Counted from the first letter of the stretch, positions 1 to 8,159 are shown. The stretch is 49,515 nt of DNA from Herbaspirillum sp. YR522 (GCF_000282575.1 NZ_AKJA01000152.1:1-49515), one strand, 5' to 3'. Made by a program: numbers and translations. The notes: generated by a model from the sequence alone, not told the origin.

Positions 1-649
1 GGAAGCGGCAGCCGCCGAGATCCGTGCCGAGACGGGCGCCACCATTACCACGGTCGCCTGCGACATCACCACGCCCGAGGGCCGCGCCAAGGCGCTGGCC
101 GCCTGCCCGCAACCCGACATCCTGGTCACCAACGCGGGCGGCCCCAAGCCGGGCGACTTCCGCGAGTGGACGCGGGACGACTGGATCGCGGCGGTCGACG
201 CCAACATGCTGACCCCGATCGAATTGATCAAGTCCACGGTCGACGGCATGATCTCGCGCGGTTTCGGGCGCATCGTCAACATCACCTCCAGCGCCGTGCG
301 GGCACCGATCGACATCCTGGGATTGTCCAATGGCGCGCGGTCGGGCCTGACCGGCTTCGTGGCGGGCCTGTCGCGCAAGACGGTGCGTCACAACGTCACC
401 ATCAACAACCTGTTGCCGGGCCCGTTCGAGACCGATCGCCTGCGCTCGACGGCGCAGGGAGCGGCCAAGGACAGCGGCAGGACGGTGGACGAAGTACTGG
501 CCGAGCGCCGCACGCAGAATCCCGCGGGCCGCTTCGGCGACCCGGCCGAATTCGGCGACGCCTGCTCCTACCTGTGCAGCGCCCAGGCCGGTTTCATCAC
601 GGGCCAGAACATGTTGCTCGATGGCGGTGCCTATCCGGGTACGTTCTGA
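1..649 (+). CDS. SDR-family oxidoreductase, 3' part, with atypical active site
   Basis: Partial gene; the start lies left of the window and the open frame begins at base 2. The visible part reads as a classical Rossmann short-chain dehydrogenase: TNAGGP matches the NNAG motif, VNITSSA carries the active-site serine strand, and LLPGPFETDR matches the PG motif after the catalytic helix. The C-terminus (FITGQNMLLDGGAYPG) is the usual SDR ending. The odd point is that the YxxxK catalytic pair appears replaced: where Tyr and Lys are expected the protein reads SNGAR, i.e. SxxxR. A subgroup of SDRs annotated as 3-oxoacyl-ACP reductases has this look, so activity as a normal reductase is doubtful. 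Substrate cannot be inferred. Confidence 0.85.
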   Translation, partial: EAAAAEIRAETGATITTVACDITTPEGRAKALAACPQPDILVTNAGGPKPGDFREWTRDDWIAAVDANMLTPIELIKSTVDGMISRGFGRIVNITSSAVRAPIDILGLSNGARSGLTGFVAGLSRKTVRHNVTINNLLPGPFETDRLRSTAQGAAKDSGRTVDEVLAERRTQNPAGRFGDPAEFGDACSYLCSAQAGFITGQNMLLDGGAYPGTF

Positions 650-694
650 AGGAAGATTTCCCGAGAGAAAGTCCGTGATGACGGGCAATTGTTG

Positions 695-700
695 TATAAT
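695..700 (+). promoter_or_regulatory. Likely -10 box of the tRNA-Ser promoter
   Basis: A perfect TATAAT lies 42 bases upstream of the tRNA-Ser 5' end and just after the SDR stop codon. No convincing -35 hexamer is seen 17 bases upstream, so only the -10 element is called. Confidence 0.55.
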
Positions 701-741
701 TCGGCCCTCGCGCTGCTGCCTTCGGGCGGCAGTGCCGATCA

Positions 742-831
742 GGAGGTTTGGGTGAGCGGTTTAAACCAGCAGTCTTGAAAACTGCCGACGGGGTGACCCG
801 TCCGTGAGTTCGAATCTCACAGCCTCCGCCA
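742..831 (+). tRNA. tRNA-Ser (anticodon TGA)
   Basis: A full class II tRNA with a long variable arm. The acceptor stem pairs GGAGGTT (742-748) with AGCCTCC (821-827), followed by discriminator G and an encoded CCA at 829-831. The anticodon stem GCAGT/ACTGC encloses the loop CTTGAAA, giving anticodon TGA at 776-778. The variable arm CCGACGGGGTGACCCGTC and the T arm GTGAG-TTCGAAT-CTCAC are intact. It marks the left edge of the low-GC accessory stretch, but I found no direct repeat of its 3' end further right, so an integration event here is not shown. Confidence 0.98.
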
Positions 832-842
832 GAATTGCCGAG

Positions 843-876
843 AGCCCCGATTTCTATTGAACTCGGGGCTTTATTT
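843..876 (+). terminator. Rho-independent terminator of tRNA-Ser
   Basis: Perfect 8-bp stem AGCCCCGA (843-850) / TCGGGGCT (863-870), 12-base loop, then TTATTTT. It sits 11 bases after the CCA end. Confidence 0.85.
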
Positions 877-955
877 TGTCTGTTGTGTGTATTTCACCAA
901 TGACAAACGATGAAGATTCATCGTCAATGATCCACGTGCCGACGAATAAAATCTT

Positions 956-1645
956 ATGTTTGAGCTTGCTGTCTCTTGGATTAATAAAACCGTCTTCCCC
1001 TGGTTCAACTCCGCCAATGCGACCCATAACGTACTATTGGGCGCCATTGGATCTATCTTGGCGGCCATATTCATTTCGCTTACGTTGCGCGTGGTGTTGC
1101 AAAGCTGGAGCTACGCCCGCCGAGTGACCCTAGATGAGAAGAGAAAAAACCGGAGTTATCTCAAGTTACTTGAACGGCGACTGCGCATGTTCATTTATTG
1201 GGAATCCGCGACTCTAGGCCAGCGGCTTCATTTTGTGTTGCTTCGAGTGACACTGATCCTCTCCGGCTCCTTGACAATGCTCGTGTGTCAAGGTTTTTTG
1301 ACGCTGGGGGTGATATTAAAGGAGTTACAAGAGCGCAATCCAGAAAATGTAATCAGACTTATCAACGCCGCGAGAAATGCGACAGACGGCCCGGCCGTCG
1401 CAATGATCCAACAACAATATTTTTTTCCTGCGATGGTGCTGCAATGTGTCATCGCAGTAGGGATCTTCCTCTTTTGTCTGAGTTCGATTATTTATCTGCT
1501 GAAAATTGTCCGTTTAGCTGAATTGGAAGACCCTGAGGCGCTAATCGCGACCATTAACTCAATAAGAATGTCCTTAGATCTGCCCCGATTATTCATGAAC
1601 GACAAGACACTTAGCCCATCCCCTTCGTTACTCTATCCTTCCTAG
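956..1645 (+). CDS. Hypothetical membrane protein, three predicted TM segments
   Basis: A 229-residue protein that I do not recognise. Three hydrophobic stretches are visible: about residues 27-50 (GAIGSILAAIFISLTLRVVL), 90-120 (VLLRVTLILSGSLTMLVCQG) and 155-182 (MVLQCVIAVGIFLFCLSSII). Between the first two is a basic segment (RRVTLDEKRKNRSYLKLLERR) that is probably cytosolic. The gene stands alone after the tRNA-Ser terminator, is clearly poorer in GC than the flanking core genes, and has no obvious Shine-Dalgarno site at the chosen ATG. These traits fit horizontally acquired cargo. Function unknown. Confidence 0.6.
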   Translation: MFELAVSWINKTVFPWFNSANATHNVLLGAIGSILAAIFISLTLRVVLQSWSYARRVTLDEKRKNRSYLKLLERRLRMFIYWESATLGQRLHFVLLRVTLILSGSLTMLVCQGFLTLGVILKELQERNPENVIRLINAARNATDGPAVAMIQQQYFFPAMVLQCVIAVGIFLFCLSSIIYLLKIVRLAELEDPEALIATINSIRMSLDLPRLFMNDKTLSPSPSLLYPS

Positions 1646-1875
1646 TTCGAGGCTATTGACCTGCCCCCGCCGATTTGCGGTACCGACGCATTCAGATGAC
1701 TTTACCAACGAAAGCGTGGCCATCGAAGTCGATACGTCGATCTCCGGATACGAGTAGGCCGAGCATTAGATACATTCAAACCGGAACGAACTGGATAGCG
1801 CGGCGGCAACCTGGACAGTACGATGCACCTAAAGTCCGTTATTGGCCGATTGCGAAATCACCGAAACAAGAGTGA

Positions 1876-1983
1876 CTAGGAAGCCCGTTGGAACGCTCGC
1901 TCAAGATCTTCCTTCACGATCCGGTCCAGGCACAGTTCTGGCAAAGCATCGATAGAGAAAAATCCAACCTCAGAAACCTCCAA
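1876..1983 (-). pseudogene. Relic of a Nudix hydrolase C-terminus
   Basis: The minus strand encodes, between two stops, about 35 residues including EVGFFSIDALPELCLDR and ending in LERAFQRAS. This pattern (GFF..D.LP.L...R) resembles the C-terminal tail of ADP-ribose/NUDIX hydrolases. No Nudix box or upstream part is present; the frame is stopped at 1984-1986. The 1646-2038 interval otherwise holds nothing I can support. The call rests on pattern memory only. Confidence 0.4.
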
Positions 1984-2038
1984 CTACGAAAGCACCCAGG
2001 CTGTTTTCCAGGCGGGGCCGGCAAATATCATCTTCGAG

Positions 2039-2341
2039 TCAAATAACTTTCCAGATCAGCCACCCAATACCGAACAGGATCGCAGCGCTGAAAATCAAGC
2101 CGACCGCCATCCTGATATACGGTGTGAGATACGCAGCCAAGGTGCCTAGGCCCGCCCCACTTAATATTACGCTCATGAACACCAACCATTTCGGCAAACC
2201 GAGCGGCTTTAAAAATGAATGCACTGTGGCGCCACCAAAAATGGCCCCGATGATAAAAACCCAAAGAGCCCATTGCCCGAAGTTATGATCCTCCAGTTCG
2301 TCATCTGAAAGATACGAATTGCCAATGCGATGCCTTGCCAT
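2039..2341 (-). CDS. Small hypothetical membrane protein, three TM segments
   Basis: A 100-residue protein not assigned to a family. After a polar N-terminus (to about residue 22) it has three hydrophobic segments: about 24-42 (WALWVFIIGAIFGGATV), 52-72 (WLVFMSVILSGAGLGTLAAY) and 77-98 (MAVGLIFSAAILFGIGWLIW). A strong Shine-Dalgarno sequence (GGGGAGGGG, a few bases before the ATG) supports both the gene and the start. It is in the accessory region and on the same strand as the GIY-YIG-like gene and hipBA upstream, but more than 100 bases separate them. Confidence 0.65.
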   Translation of the reverse strand: MARHRIGNSYLSDDELEDHNFGQWALWVFIIGAIFGGATVHSFLKPLGLPKWLVFMSVILSGAGLGTLAAYLTPYIRMAVGLIFSAAILFGIGWLIWKVI

Positions 2342-2462
2342 TTTCCCCTCCCCTGATAATTCGAGAAGTTATTTTAAACAAAAAGTCATTCAATTTAATG
2401 CTATAAGGCAATAGATTTAAAGCTTGTAGGGTCAGGCAGCACGGAGATTTGTGTTAGTCGCT

Positions 2463-2825
2463 TTAGATTCTATTGAGCGTCGGGGCGTGCGACTGAATGT
2501 AGCTTCGTTCAATCTTGTTAATGTCTTCGCCGTCAGCCACGTTGCAGAGAAAACTTAGAACGATTCGGTCACCTGCCGTGACCGCTGCGCCAAGCGCAAC
2601 GTGAATCGCACGAAATGCGTCCGGCTTAGCTAGGCGATACCGCTTGCCGGCAAGCATGCGAACGACATTGCGGCGATATTGTTTTCTGGGCCGTCCCGAT
2701 CCGCCCATCGCTTTGCCGACATACCGACCTTTCAGTTCGCCAGTCTCGCGGTCTATGATGTCCCATGCGTAGATTAACGGTTTGGATTCGTCGACCTTGC
2801 TATTCTCCGCGATCTCAAAATGCAT
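2463..2825 (-). CDS. GIY-YIG-like small protein
   Basis: A 120-residue protein when started at the ATG at 2825, which is preceded by AAGGGGAAG; a longer reading to 2924 is possible but lacks such a site. The N-terminal third has PLIYAWDIID followed by GRYVGKA, an arrangement like the two short motifs of GIY-YIG endonucleases, then a basic stretch (RPRKQYRRNVVRM) with candidate catalytic arginines. The C-terminus (INKIERSYIQSHAPTLNRI) offers the Glu and Asn seen late in that fold. The match is weak and by eye; it could be an unrelated small protein. It follows the hipA pseudogene on the same strand. Confidence 0.5.
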   Translation of the reverse strand: MHFEIAENSKVDESKPLIYAWDIIDRETGELKGRYVGKAMGGSGRPRKQYRRNVVRMLAGKRYRLAKPDAFRAIHVALGAAVTAGDRIVLSFLCNVADGEDINKIERSYIQSHAPTLNRI

Positions 2826-2927
2826 GACTTCCCCTTTAGTTTTAATAATGGCAAGGAATTTAGCATAAGACAAAGACATGGCACAGACCAAAAACTGCCC
2901 ATCGCAAGCCCACTGATCTCCCAATCC

Positions 2928-3753
2928 TCACCGACGACTACGCCCCTTCTGAGCTTGCCCCAACAAAGCCACATTCTGGTCAATACGACCTTGTATCGTT
3001 CTTAGCGTATCCCGGGTAATCCGTTGAGGCAGCAGATTGTCAGCGATCACCGCAAACTGGCGGGCCACACTGCAGATGCCGTCGATGATTGTGCTGGCCG
3101 CTTGCTGGGATACCTCCGCCTCTTGCGCCAACCTAAGCAGGTCAACACGAGAAATTGCCAACGCTTGCCCCATCACGTCCATCTGGTGGTAGCCCTGCGG
3201 CCCGTCGCAGAAAGTTACATCATAGGCCGGGGCCAGCCTCCAATTGCCGTCACGTGACATGAGGTAGGAAAAGTTCTTGGGATGATCGTCCCTGTTATTG
3301 AATGCGACATTGAAGACGGCGCGCTCGTAGGCCAGCGCGACCTCCCGCACATCGCTGGTACACAAATGCGTCGCACGGAAAAAATTAACGTAGTCCAATA
3401 CGCCTGGAGAGCGAAAATCAGCGCCCGTAAACGCCGCCAGGCTTTGCATCGGTACCCGCACACCATCTCGTCGATCAAAACGCTTGCTGGCAAATGCCGC
3501 CAACCCATTGGGCAAATCGAAATATTGCGTGTCCGGGGTCTCGATGCCGCACATGAGCAGGCACTCGGCGTAGACCATTTCGATAGCGCAAACCTCGGCG
3601 TGTTCATCCCCGGCCGGAACTTCCTAGACTTCGACGGCGAGCTGTTCCAGTGGGACGGGAACGTGCGCCACTGAGAGCAGTCGAGGTCACCAACGTGCCC
3701 CATTGCCATCGCTCGCCCCAGCCTTCGTAATAGACGTTCACTTGCTCAAGCAT
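2928..3753 (-). pseudogene. hipA: hipA-type toxin kinase pseudogene with internal deletion
   Basis: The reading frame starts at ATG 3753 (MLEQVNVYYEGWGERWQWG), the typical N-terminal strand of HipA-like kinases, then loses homology within about 35 residues. HipA sequence resumes in another frame (3578 leftwards, plus a few codons upstream after a TAG at about 3623) with GDEHAEVCAIEMVYAE and continues to the end. The C-terminal half keeps the catalytic loop NNRDDHPKN and the APAYDVTF segment. Roughly 150 residues, including the Gly-rich nucleotide-binding loop, are missing. The gene overlapped hipB by 8 bases, the usual hipBA arrangement. A functional serine kinase is very unlikely. Confidence 0.8.
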
Positions 3754-4063
3754 GACCAGCTTTGCGCTTGATGCGATGTCGACCGACGCTGTCTTCATAG
3801 CGTCGTATGTCTTCCAGGCTGTCCACCTTCGGTAAGAACAGGCCTTCGAGCTCCTTGGTTCGCCCAAGGCTCATGGCCACGCGCACCACGCTGTCAAATC
3901 CGACGTTACGGCCGGCCTCCAGGTTGGAAACGGTATTGACGCCAATACCCGCACGTCCGGCCAGATCGGCCTGCGTCATCTCCTGCGCCAGTCGTTCGGT
4001 GCGCAGACGCTCGCAAAGTCGCTTGACGACTTCGCTCGGCTTGCTGAAGCTTAAATCCAACAT
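3746..4063 (-). CDS. hipB: HipB-like antitoxin, XRE-family repressor
   Basis: A 105-residue helix-turn-helix protein when started at ATG 4063 (MLDLSFSKPSEVV). Residues about 18-70 are an XRE/Cro fold: LRTERLAQEMTQADLAGRAG is the first helix pair and IGVNTVSNLEAGRNVGFDSV the recognition helix and following turn. HipB proteins bind operators upstream of hipBA and neutralise HipA. Its stop codon overlaps the start of the broken hipA by 8 bases. With hipA collapsed, this antitoxin is an orphan that may still autoregulate. A longer start at 4126 is open but adds a segment that overlaps the presumed promoter. Confidence 0.8.
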   Translation of the reverse strand: MLDLSFSKPSEVVKRLCERLRTERLAQEMTQADLAGRAGIGVNTVSNLEAGRNVGFDSVVRVAMSLGRTKELEGLFLPKVDSLEDIRRYEDSVGRHRIKRKAGHA

Positions 4064-4114
4064 GATGTGACCCAGGTCCCTTTTACCGGCTAACACACGA
4101 AATAATGGAATTAA

Positions 4115-4131
4115 GTATAGCCTCAACAGGC
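4115..4131 (-). promoter_or_regulatory. Candidate hipBA promoter and operator
   Basis: On the minus strand TATACT (4120-4115) is a plausible -10 box about 50 bases before hipB. It adjoins the inverted repeat GCCT-CAAC-AGGC (4120-4131), a candidate HipB operator. The -35 region is not clear, so this is tentative. The rest of 4132-4380 is AT-rich and shows no gene. Confidence 0.3.
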
Positions 4132-4380
4132 ATAATAATTCTTTAATTTTGGGTCTTAACTACCAAATATCGATTTAATACACAATATATTGGATTTAAA
4201 AAGGAAGTTTAACGTCTTCATAGCCTGAGCCTGCCCGGTCATCAATCCTCTTCACGGCCGTCCCTCGCGCAGCGCGGACTGGGCAAGAAAATTAGAACGC
4301 TTATTGCACCTCAACTGGGCCGGATTTCCCAATGCTGAATTGATGCGCTTTCAGCTGTGGAAGTAATTTTCGTTCGCACA

Positions 4381-4418
4381 ATGAAAATGCCGGCTCCGAA
4401 CTGCCCCGGCATTTTCAT
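4381..4418 (-). terminator. Terminator of the MFS transporter gene
   Basis: Perfect 13-bp inverted repeat: ATGAAAATGCCGG (4381-4393) and CCGGCATTTTCAT (4406-4418). On the minus strand the stem ends in a T-rich arm right after the transporter stop codon. Confidence 0.8.
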
Positions 4419-4420
4419 GT

Positions 4421-5734
4421 TCACATGTTTTCCTGTGGCTCAAATGCGGCGCCGGTCTTTTTCCTGTTACTGGCAATGAGCAGCAGGAACCCGACTACTT
4501 GCAGAGCAAGAATAGGGGTAAGCGCCAACGCAAAGCTCCCCGTTTGCTCGCGAATAACACCGATCAGATAGGTCCCGGCGAAGCCAGCCAGATTGCCTAC
4601 CGCATTAATCTGCGCGAGGCCGGCTGCGGAAGCTGCTGGACCAAGACGCTCGGTTGAAAGCGCCCAAAAAGGTCCCTTGAATGCGTAGGTACCCACCAGC
4701 GTCAGCACCATGAACAGCATTGCAGGCACCAGTTCCTTGGTCAGCATACCTGCCCCCAAGGCACACGCAGACAGCGCTAACGGCAATGCCGTCGTCCATA
4801 CGCGCTCCCGGCGTCGGTCTGAAACACCTCCCCACCAAATCATCATGACCGAAGCCACAGCGAACGGTATGGCGTTAAGCCAGCCGGTCTGCGTGGTGCT
4901 CAACCCGAAGCTTTTGAGAATCTGGGGCTGCCACAGCGATAAGCCGTTACTTGCTGCAGAAGTCCCCGCATACACCAGCGACAGAAGCAGGACTTGAGGA
5001 TGGAACATGATGCGCCAGGTTCTTCCCTCCCGCACCGGCGCGCCGCCGGCGCTACTACCCTTCCGTTCTGCCTCCAGGGTAGTGCTGAGCCACTGCTTCT
5101 GTGCAGCTGTCAGCCATGTTGCATCGTTGGGTGTGTCTGGCAGCCAGAAGTAAGTAAACAACGCTAACAGCACCGCGGGTGATGCCTCGATGAGGAACAG
5201 CCACTGCCAGCCATACAGGCCGCCAATTCCGTCCATCTGGAGCAGAGCTGCCGAAATCGGTGAACCAACGAAACTCGAAAGCGGCACGGCAACGTAGAAA
5301 AGGCTGACGATGCGTCCCCGGGTCGCAGCAGGGAACCACTGTGTCAAGTAAAGGATGACACCCGGGAAGAATCCGGCTTCCGCGGCACCAAGCAGAAAGC
5401 GCACGACGTAAAAGGAATTTGGCCCCGTCACCAATGCAGTGCAGGCCGAAACAAGGCCCCAGCTGAGCATGATGCGTGCGATCCATTTCCTGGCACCGAA
5501 TCTCTTCATGGCCAGGTTGCTGGGCACTTCGAACAAAAAATAGCTGATGAAGAACAGCCCGCCACCGAGCCCGAATACGGCCGGTGTCAAACCAATGTCC
5601 TTGTTCATCTGGAAGGCTGCAAAACCGACATTCACCCGGTCGATAAAAGATACCAGGTAGCAAATCATCAGGAACGGTATGAGTACCGTCGTGACCCGTC
5701 TTACGGTCGACGCTCCGATGTCATCAGGGCTCAT
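4421..5734 (-). CDS. MFS transporter, anion:cation symporter family (TtuB-like)
   Basis: A 437-residue, 12-TM major facilitator. The start ATG at 5734 is preceded by GAGGAGA. DRVNVGFAAFQM near residue 35 and the RFGARKW loop after the second TM are typical of the anion:cation symporter (ACS) family, which imports organic acids such as tartrate, phthalate and glucarate. RFLLGAAEAGFFPGVILYLT is the ACS signature of TM4-5. It is divergent from the GntR regulator, with a shared 142-base region, and across from a TtuC-like dehydrogenase, so the cargo is probably a hydroxy-dicarboxylate such as tartrate or malate. The family is clear; the substrate is inference from context. Confidence 0.88.
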   Translation of the reverse strand: MSPDDIGASTVRRVTTVLIPFLMICYLVSFIDRVNVGFAAFQMNKDIGLTPAVFGLGGGLFFISYFLFEVPSNLAMKRFGARKWIARIMLSWGLVSACTALVTGPNSFYVVRFLLGAAEAGFFPGVILYLTQWFPAATRGRIVSLFYVAVPLSSFVGSPISAALLQMDGIGGLYGWQWLFLIEASPAVLLALFTYFWLPDTPNDATWLTAAQKQWLSTTLEAERKGSSAGGAPVREGRTWRIMFHPQVLLLSLVYAGTSAASNGLSLWQPQILKSFGLSTTQTGWLNAIPFAVASVMMIWWGGVSDRRRERVWTTALPLALSACALGAGMLTKELVPAMLFMVLTLVGTYAFKGPFWALSTERLGPAASAAGLAQINAVGNLAGFAGTYLIGVIREQTGSFALALTPILALQVVGFLLLIASNRKKTGAAFEPQENM

Positions 5735-5790
5735 CTTGTTGTCTCCTCGGTAATATTCACTTGTGATGAAAAAAAATTCCACATGCATGC

Positions 5791-5804
5791 TAACGTATAC
5801 GTTA
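5791..5804. promoter_or_regulatory. Perfect 14-bp palindrome, candidate GntR operator
   Basis: TAACGTATACGTTA is a perfect inverted repeat in the divergent region between the MFS gene and the GntR gene. FadR/FCD-type GntR regulators commonly bind short AT-rich palindromes of this form and control the genes on both sides. A related half-site sequence (TAAAGTATTCGCTAA) follows directly. Confidence 0.6.
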
Positions 5805-5876
5805 AAGTATTCGCTAACTTATTTTTTACTTGATGCACAATTGGCCCCCGACAGTTCTATTTGGAAATGGGCAGAA

Positions 5877-6587
5877 ATGAGCATTAGCGAAACCGTGCAG
5901 CCAGTGAAGACAGCAGAAACCGACGTTCCTAGCGGGCGGATGGGCGACGCCGCCTACGCGACGATGCGCCGGAGGATATTGGATAACGTCTGGTCGGCCG
6001 GTTATCAGGCGACCGAAGCGGACGTTGCACATGAGCTGGGCATGAGTCGTACGCCGGTACGTGAGGCACTGATGAAGCTTCAGGGTGAAGGGCTGATCAA
6101 GGTAACGCCACGCCATGGCATGCAGGTGCTCCCGATTTCGCCTGCGGATATGGAGCAGATTTATCAGATCCTGACGTCGCTGGAGTCAACTGCGGCTGAA
6201 CTGGCGGCTGAGCGGCACCTGGATGACGCTGCACTAAAGCCACTGAGCGACGCAACTTCTGCCATGGATGCCGCGCTTAAAAACGACGACCTGGACGCCT
6301 GGGCCTTTGCGGACGAGCAGTTTCATGCGCATCTGCTGACGCTTTGCGGAAATGAGTATTTACGCGGGGTGGTGCTGAATTTCTGGGACCGAGCGCATAG
6401 GGCCCGAATGGTGACGCTACGGATGCGACCGAAACCGGTCAATTCGACCCAGGAGCACATTGAACTTGTCGCTGCAATTCGGGCAGGCGACGCGAATCTA
6501 GCGGGGAGCGTACAACGCGCTCACCGCAAGCGAGCAGGCTCGGAACTGCTTTTATTACTCAAGCGGCTGGGGCTTAGTCGGCTCTAG
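5877..6587 (+). CDS. GntR-family regulator, FadR/FCD subgroup
   Basis: A 236-residue repressor when started at ATG 5877 (MSISETVQPV); an upstream ATG at 5763 is in frame but would read through the operator-like palindrome. Residues about 20-75 form the winged helix (ATEADVAHELGMSRTPVREA, then LQGEGLIKVTPRHGMQV). The remainder is the all-helical FCD ligand-binding domain, with metal-binding type residues such as D.QFH (ADEQFHAHLL) and a late histidine (QEHIELV). It lies between the divergent transporter and the dehydrogenase that follows 43 bases downstream, so it most likely senses the substrate of that pathway. Confidence 0.88.
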   Translation: MSISETVQPVKTAETDVPSGRMGDAAYATMRRRILDNVWSAGYQATEADVAHELGMSRTPVREALMKLQGEGLIKVTPRHGMQVLPISPADMEQIYQILTSLESTAAELAAERHLDDAALKPLSDATSAMDAALKNDDLDAWAFADEQFHAHLLTLCGNEYLRGVVLNFWDRAHRARMVTLRMRPKPVNSTQEHIELVAAIRAGDANLAGSVQRAHRKRAGSELLLLLKRLGLSRL

Positions 6588-6630
6588 CTTTCGGTATGAG
6601 AAATCATACGTACTAACCTAGGTTCTCAAT

Positions 6631-7749
6631 ATGTCCCAAATTACCCCGTCGGTTTATGAAATTGCCGTATTGCCAGGAGACGGCATCGGTGTTGAAGTCA
6701 TGGAAGCCTGTGTCGCGCTGCTCGAGGCAGCTCAAAAATTCGACCAGGGCCCACAACTGAATTTGACACGTTACGACGCGGGTGCGCAGCACTATGCGAA
6801 GCACGGAGAAGCGCTGCCCGAGCGCACTCTTGATGCCGCTCGCTCTGCGCATGCAGTGCTGTTCGGCGCGATGGGATGGCCAAACGTTCGTTATCCGGAT
6901 GGCACAGAGCCGATTCCACAGCTCGACCTGCGCATGGCATTGGACTTATATGCCGGCGTTCGCCCGATTCGTTGGTTCCCGGGCCTGCCCAAGGTACTGA
7001 CCGACGAACGCGCCGAGAAGATCGACTTCGTGCTGGTCCGCGAACAAACCGAAGGCTTGTTCTACGCTCGCGGCAAGGGCTCCATCAACGAAGCCGGCGA
7101 GTCCTACGACACCATGCAAATCACCCGCCGCGGTACCGACCGCGTAAGCCGTTTTGCCTTCAAACTGGCAGAACAGCGCAAGCGCCGCCGCGGTAACGCC
7201 AATGTCACTTGCGTGGACAAGGCTAACGTATTCACTTCGATGGCATTCTTCCGCGATGTCTTCAATGAAGCGGCAAAGGATTTTTCCGGCATCACCTATG
7301 ACCATGCCTACGTGGATGCCATGGCATTGACCATGATCAAGAAACCATGGACCCTGGACGTGATGGTGACCGAAAACATGTTCGGCGACATTCTGTCCGA
7401 TCTGGCAGCTGGCTTGATTGGCGGCATGGGTATGGCTCCTTCCGCCGACGTGGGCGACCACCACGGCCTGTTCCAACCGGCCCACGGCACCGCGCCCGAT
7501 ATCGCCGGTCAAGGCAAGGCAAATCCTGGTGCGATGTTTCTCTCTGGCGCAATGATGCTTGATTGGCTTGCCGACCGTCACGACCAGCCGGCATTGGAAA
7601 AACGTGCACGTATCATCGAAACTGCACTCGAAACAGTGCTCGGTAGCGGCAAGATTCGCCCGATGGAATACGGTGGTGACGCTGGTACCAAGGCGGTCAC
7701 GGATGCTGTCATCGCTGCCCTGCCGCAAGCTGCGGCAGGCATCAAGTAA
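6631..7749 (+). CDS. Isopropylmalate/tartrate dehydrogenase family enzyme (TtuC-like)
   Basis: A 372-residue beta-decarboxylating dehydrogenase of the isocitrate/isopropylmalate family, acting on 2-hydroxy acids with NAD(P) and a divalent metal. Visible marks: IAVLPGDGIGVEVME at the N-terminus; LRMALDLYAGVRPIRW substrate loop; FVLVREQTEGLFYARGK; catalytic Lys/Asp stretch CVDKANVF and DAMALTMIKKP; NMFGDILSDLAAGLIGGMGM with metal-binding aspartates; and HGTAPDIAGQGKANP, the cofactor loop. The VREQTEGLFYARG form is closer to tartrate/malate-type enzymes than to LeuB. With the ACS transporter and GntR regulator it suggests tartrate or malate use. The exact substrate is inferred. Confidence 0.85.
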   Translation: MSQITPSVYEIAVLPGDGIGVEVMEACVALLEAAQKFDQGPQLNLTRYDAGAQHYAKHGEALPERTLDAARSAHAVLFGAMGWPNVRYPDGTEPIPQLDLRMALDLYAGVRPIRWFPGLPKVLTDERAEKIDFVLVREQTEGLFYARGKGSINEAGESYDTMQITRRGTDRVSRFAFKLAEQRKRRRGNANVTCVDKANVFTSMAFFRDVFNEAAKDFSGITYDHAYVDAMALTMIKKPWTLDVMVTENMFGDILSDLAAGLIGGMGMAPSADVGDHHGLFQPAHGTAPDIAGQGKANPGAMFLSGAMMLDWLADRHDQPALEKRARIIETALETVLGSGKIRPMEYGGDAGTKAVTDAVIAALPQAAAGIK

Positions 7750-7779
7750 CTCCTGGCCACCTTTCGAAAGACTTACCTC

Positions 7780-8067
7780 ATGCTCATCATCGCCGTCACT
7801 TTCAACATAAGGCCGGAATCAGTAGGTGATTTTCGCGAAGCCATCCTGAAAAATGCAGCCACATCGCTGGCAGACGAAGAAGGATGCAATCTCTTCGACG
7901 TGTGTGAAGCCGCAGATGGCATCTTCTATCTGTATGAGCGCTACACGAATGATGATGCGTTCAATATTCACCTCAAGTCCAGCCACTTCTTGGCATTCGA
8001 CAAGCTGGTAGCGCCTTGGGTGGAAACAAAGAAAATCGAACGCTATACGCTGATTTCTCCGGTGTAA
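7780..8067 (+). CDS. Antibiotic biosynthesis monooxygenase (ABM) domain protein
   Basis: A 95-residue single-domain ABM/YgiN-like protein, usually a dimeric ferredoxin-like barrel. MLIIAVTFNIRPESVGDFRE is the first strand and helix, EEGCNLFDVCEAADGIFYLYERY the central strands, and HLKSSHFLAFDKLVAPWVE the typical late helix with a conserved His. Members include quinol monooxygenases that act without metal or cofactor. It lies 30 bases after the dehydrogenase, likely in the same transcript, and a strong terminator follows. Its role in the pathway is unknown. Confidence 0.8.
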   Translation: MLIIAVTFNIRPESVGDFREAILKNAATSLADEEGCNLFDVCEAADGIFYLYERYTNDDAFNIHLKSSHFLAFDKLVAPWVETKKIERYTLISPV

Positions 8068-8098
8068 CTCAATCTCCCAATCAGAGTTGCCTTGGTTT

Positions 8099-8124
8099 GG
8101 CCCGGTTTTCAACCGGGCCTTTTT
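8099..8124 (+). terminator. Terminator of the dehydrogenase-monooxygenase transcript
   Basis: Perfect 9-bp stem GGCCCGGTT (8099-8107) / AACCGGGCC (8111-8119) with a 3-base loop and T5 tail. Confidence 0.92.
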
Positions 8125-8159
8125 GCTTCCATCCGAGATCATCGGCAACGATTGCGTCA

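Noticed and set aside
1675..1875. 66-codon open frame on the plus strand
   Set aside because: No ribosome site, no domain and unusual composition; likely chance in a decayed interval.
742..4200. Integration of the left accessory stretch at tRNA-Ser
   Set aside because: The region is AT-richer and follows the tRNA, but I found no second copy of the tRNA 3' end and no integrase, so an attachment site is not supported.
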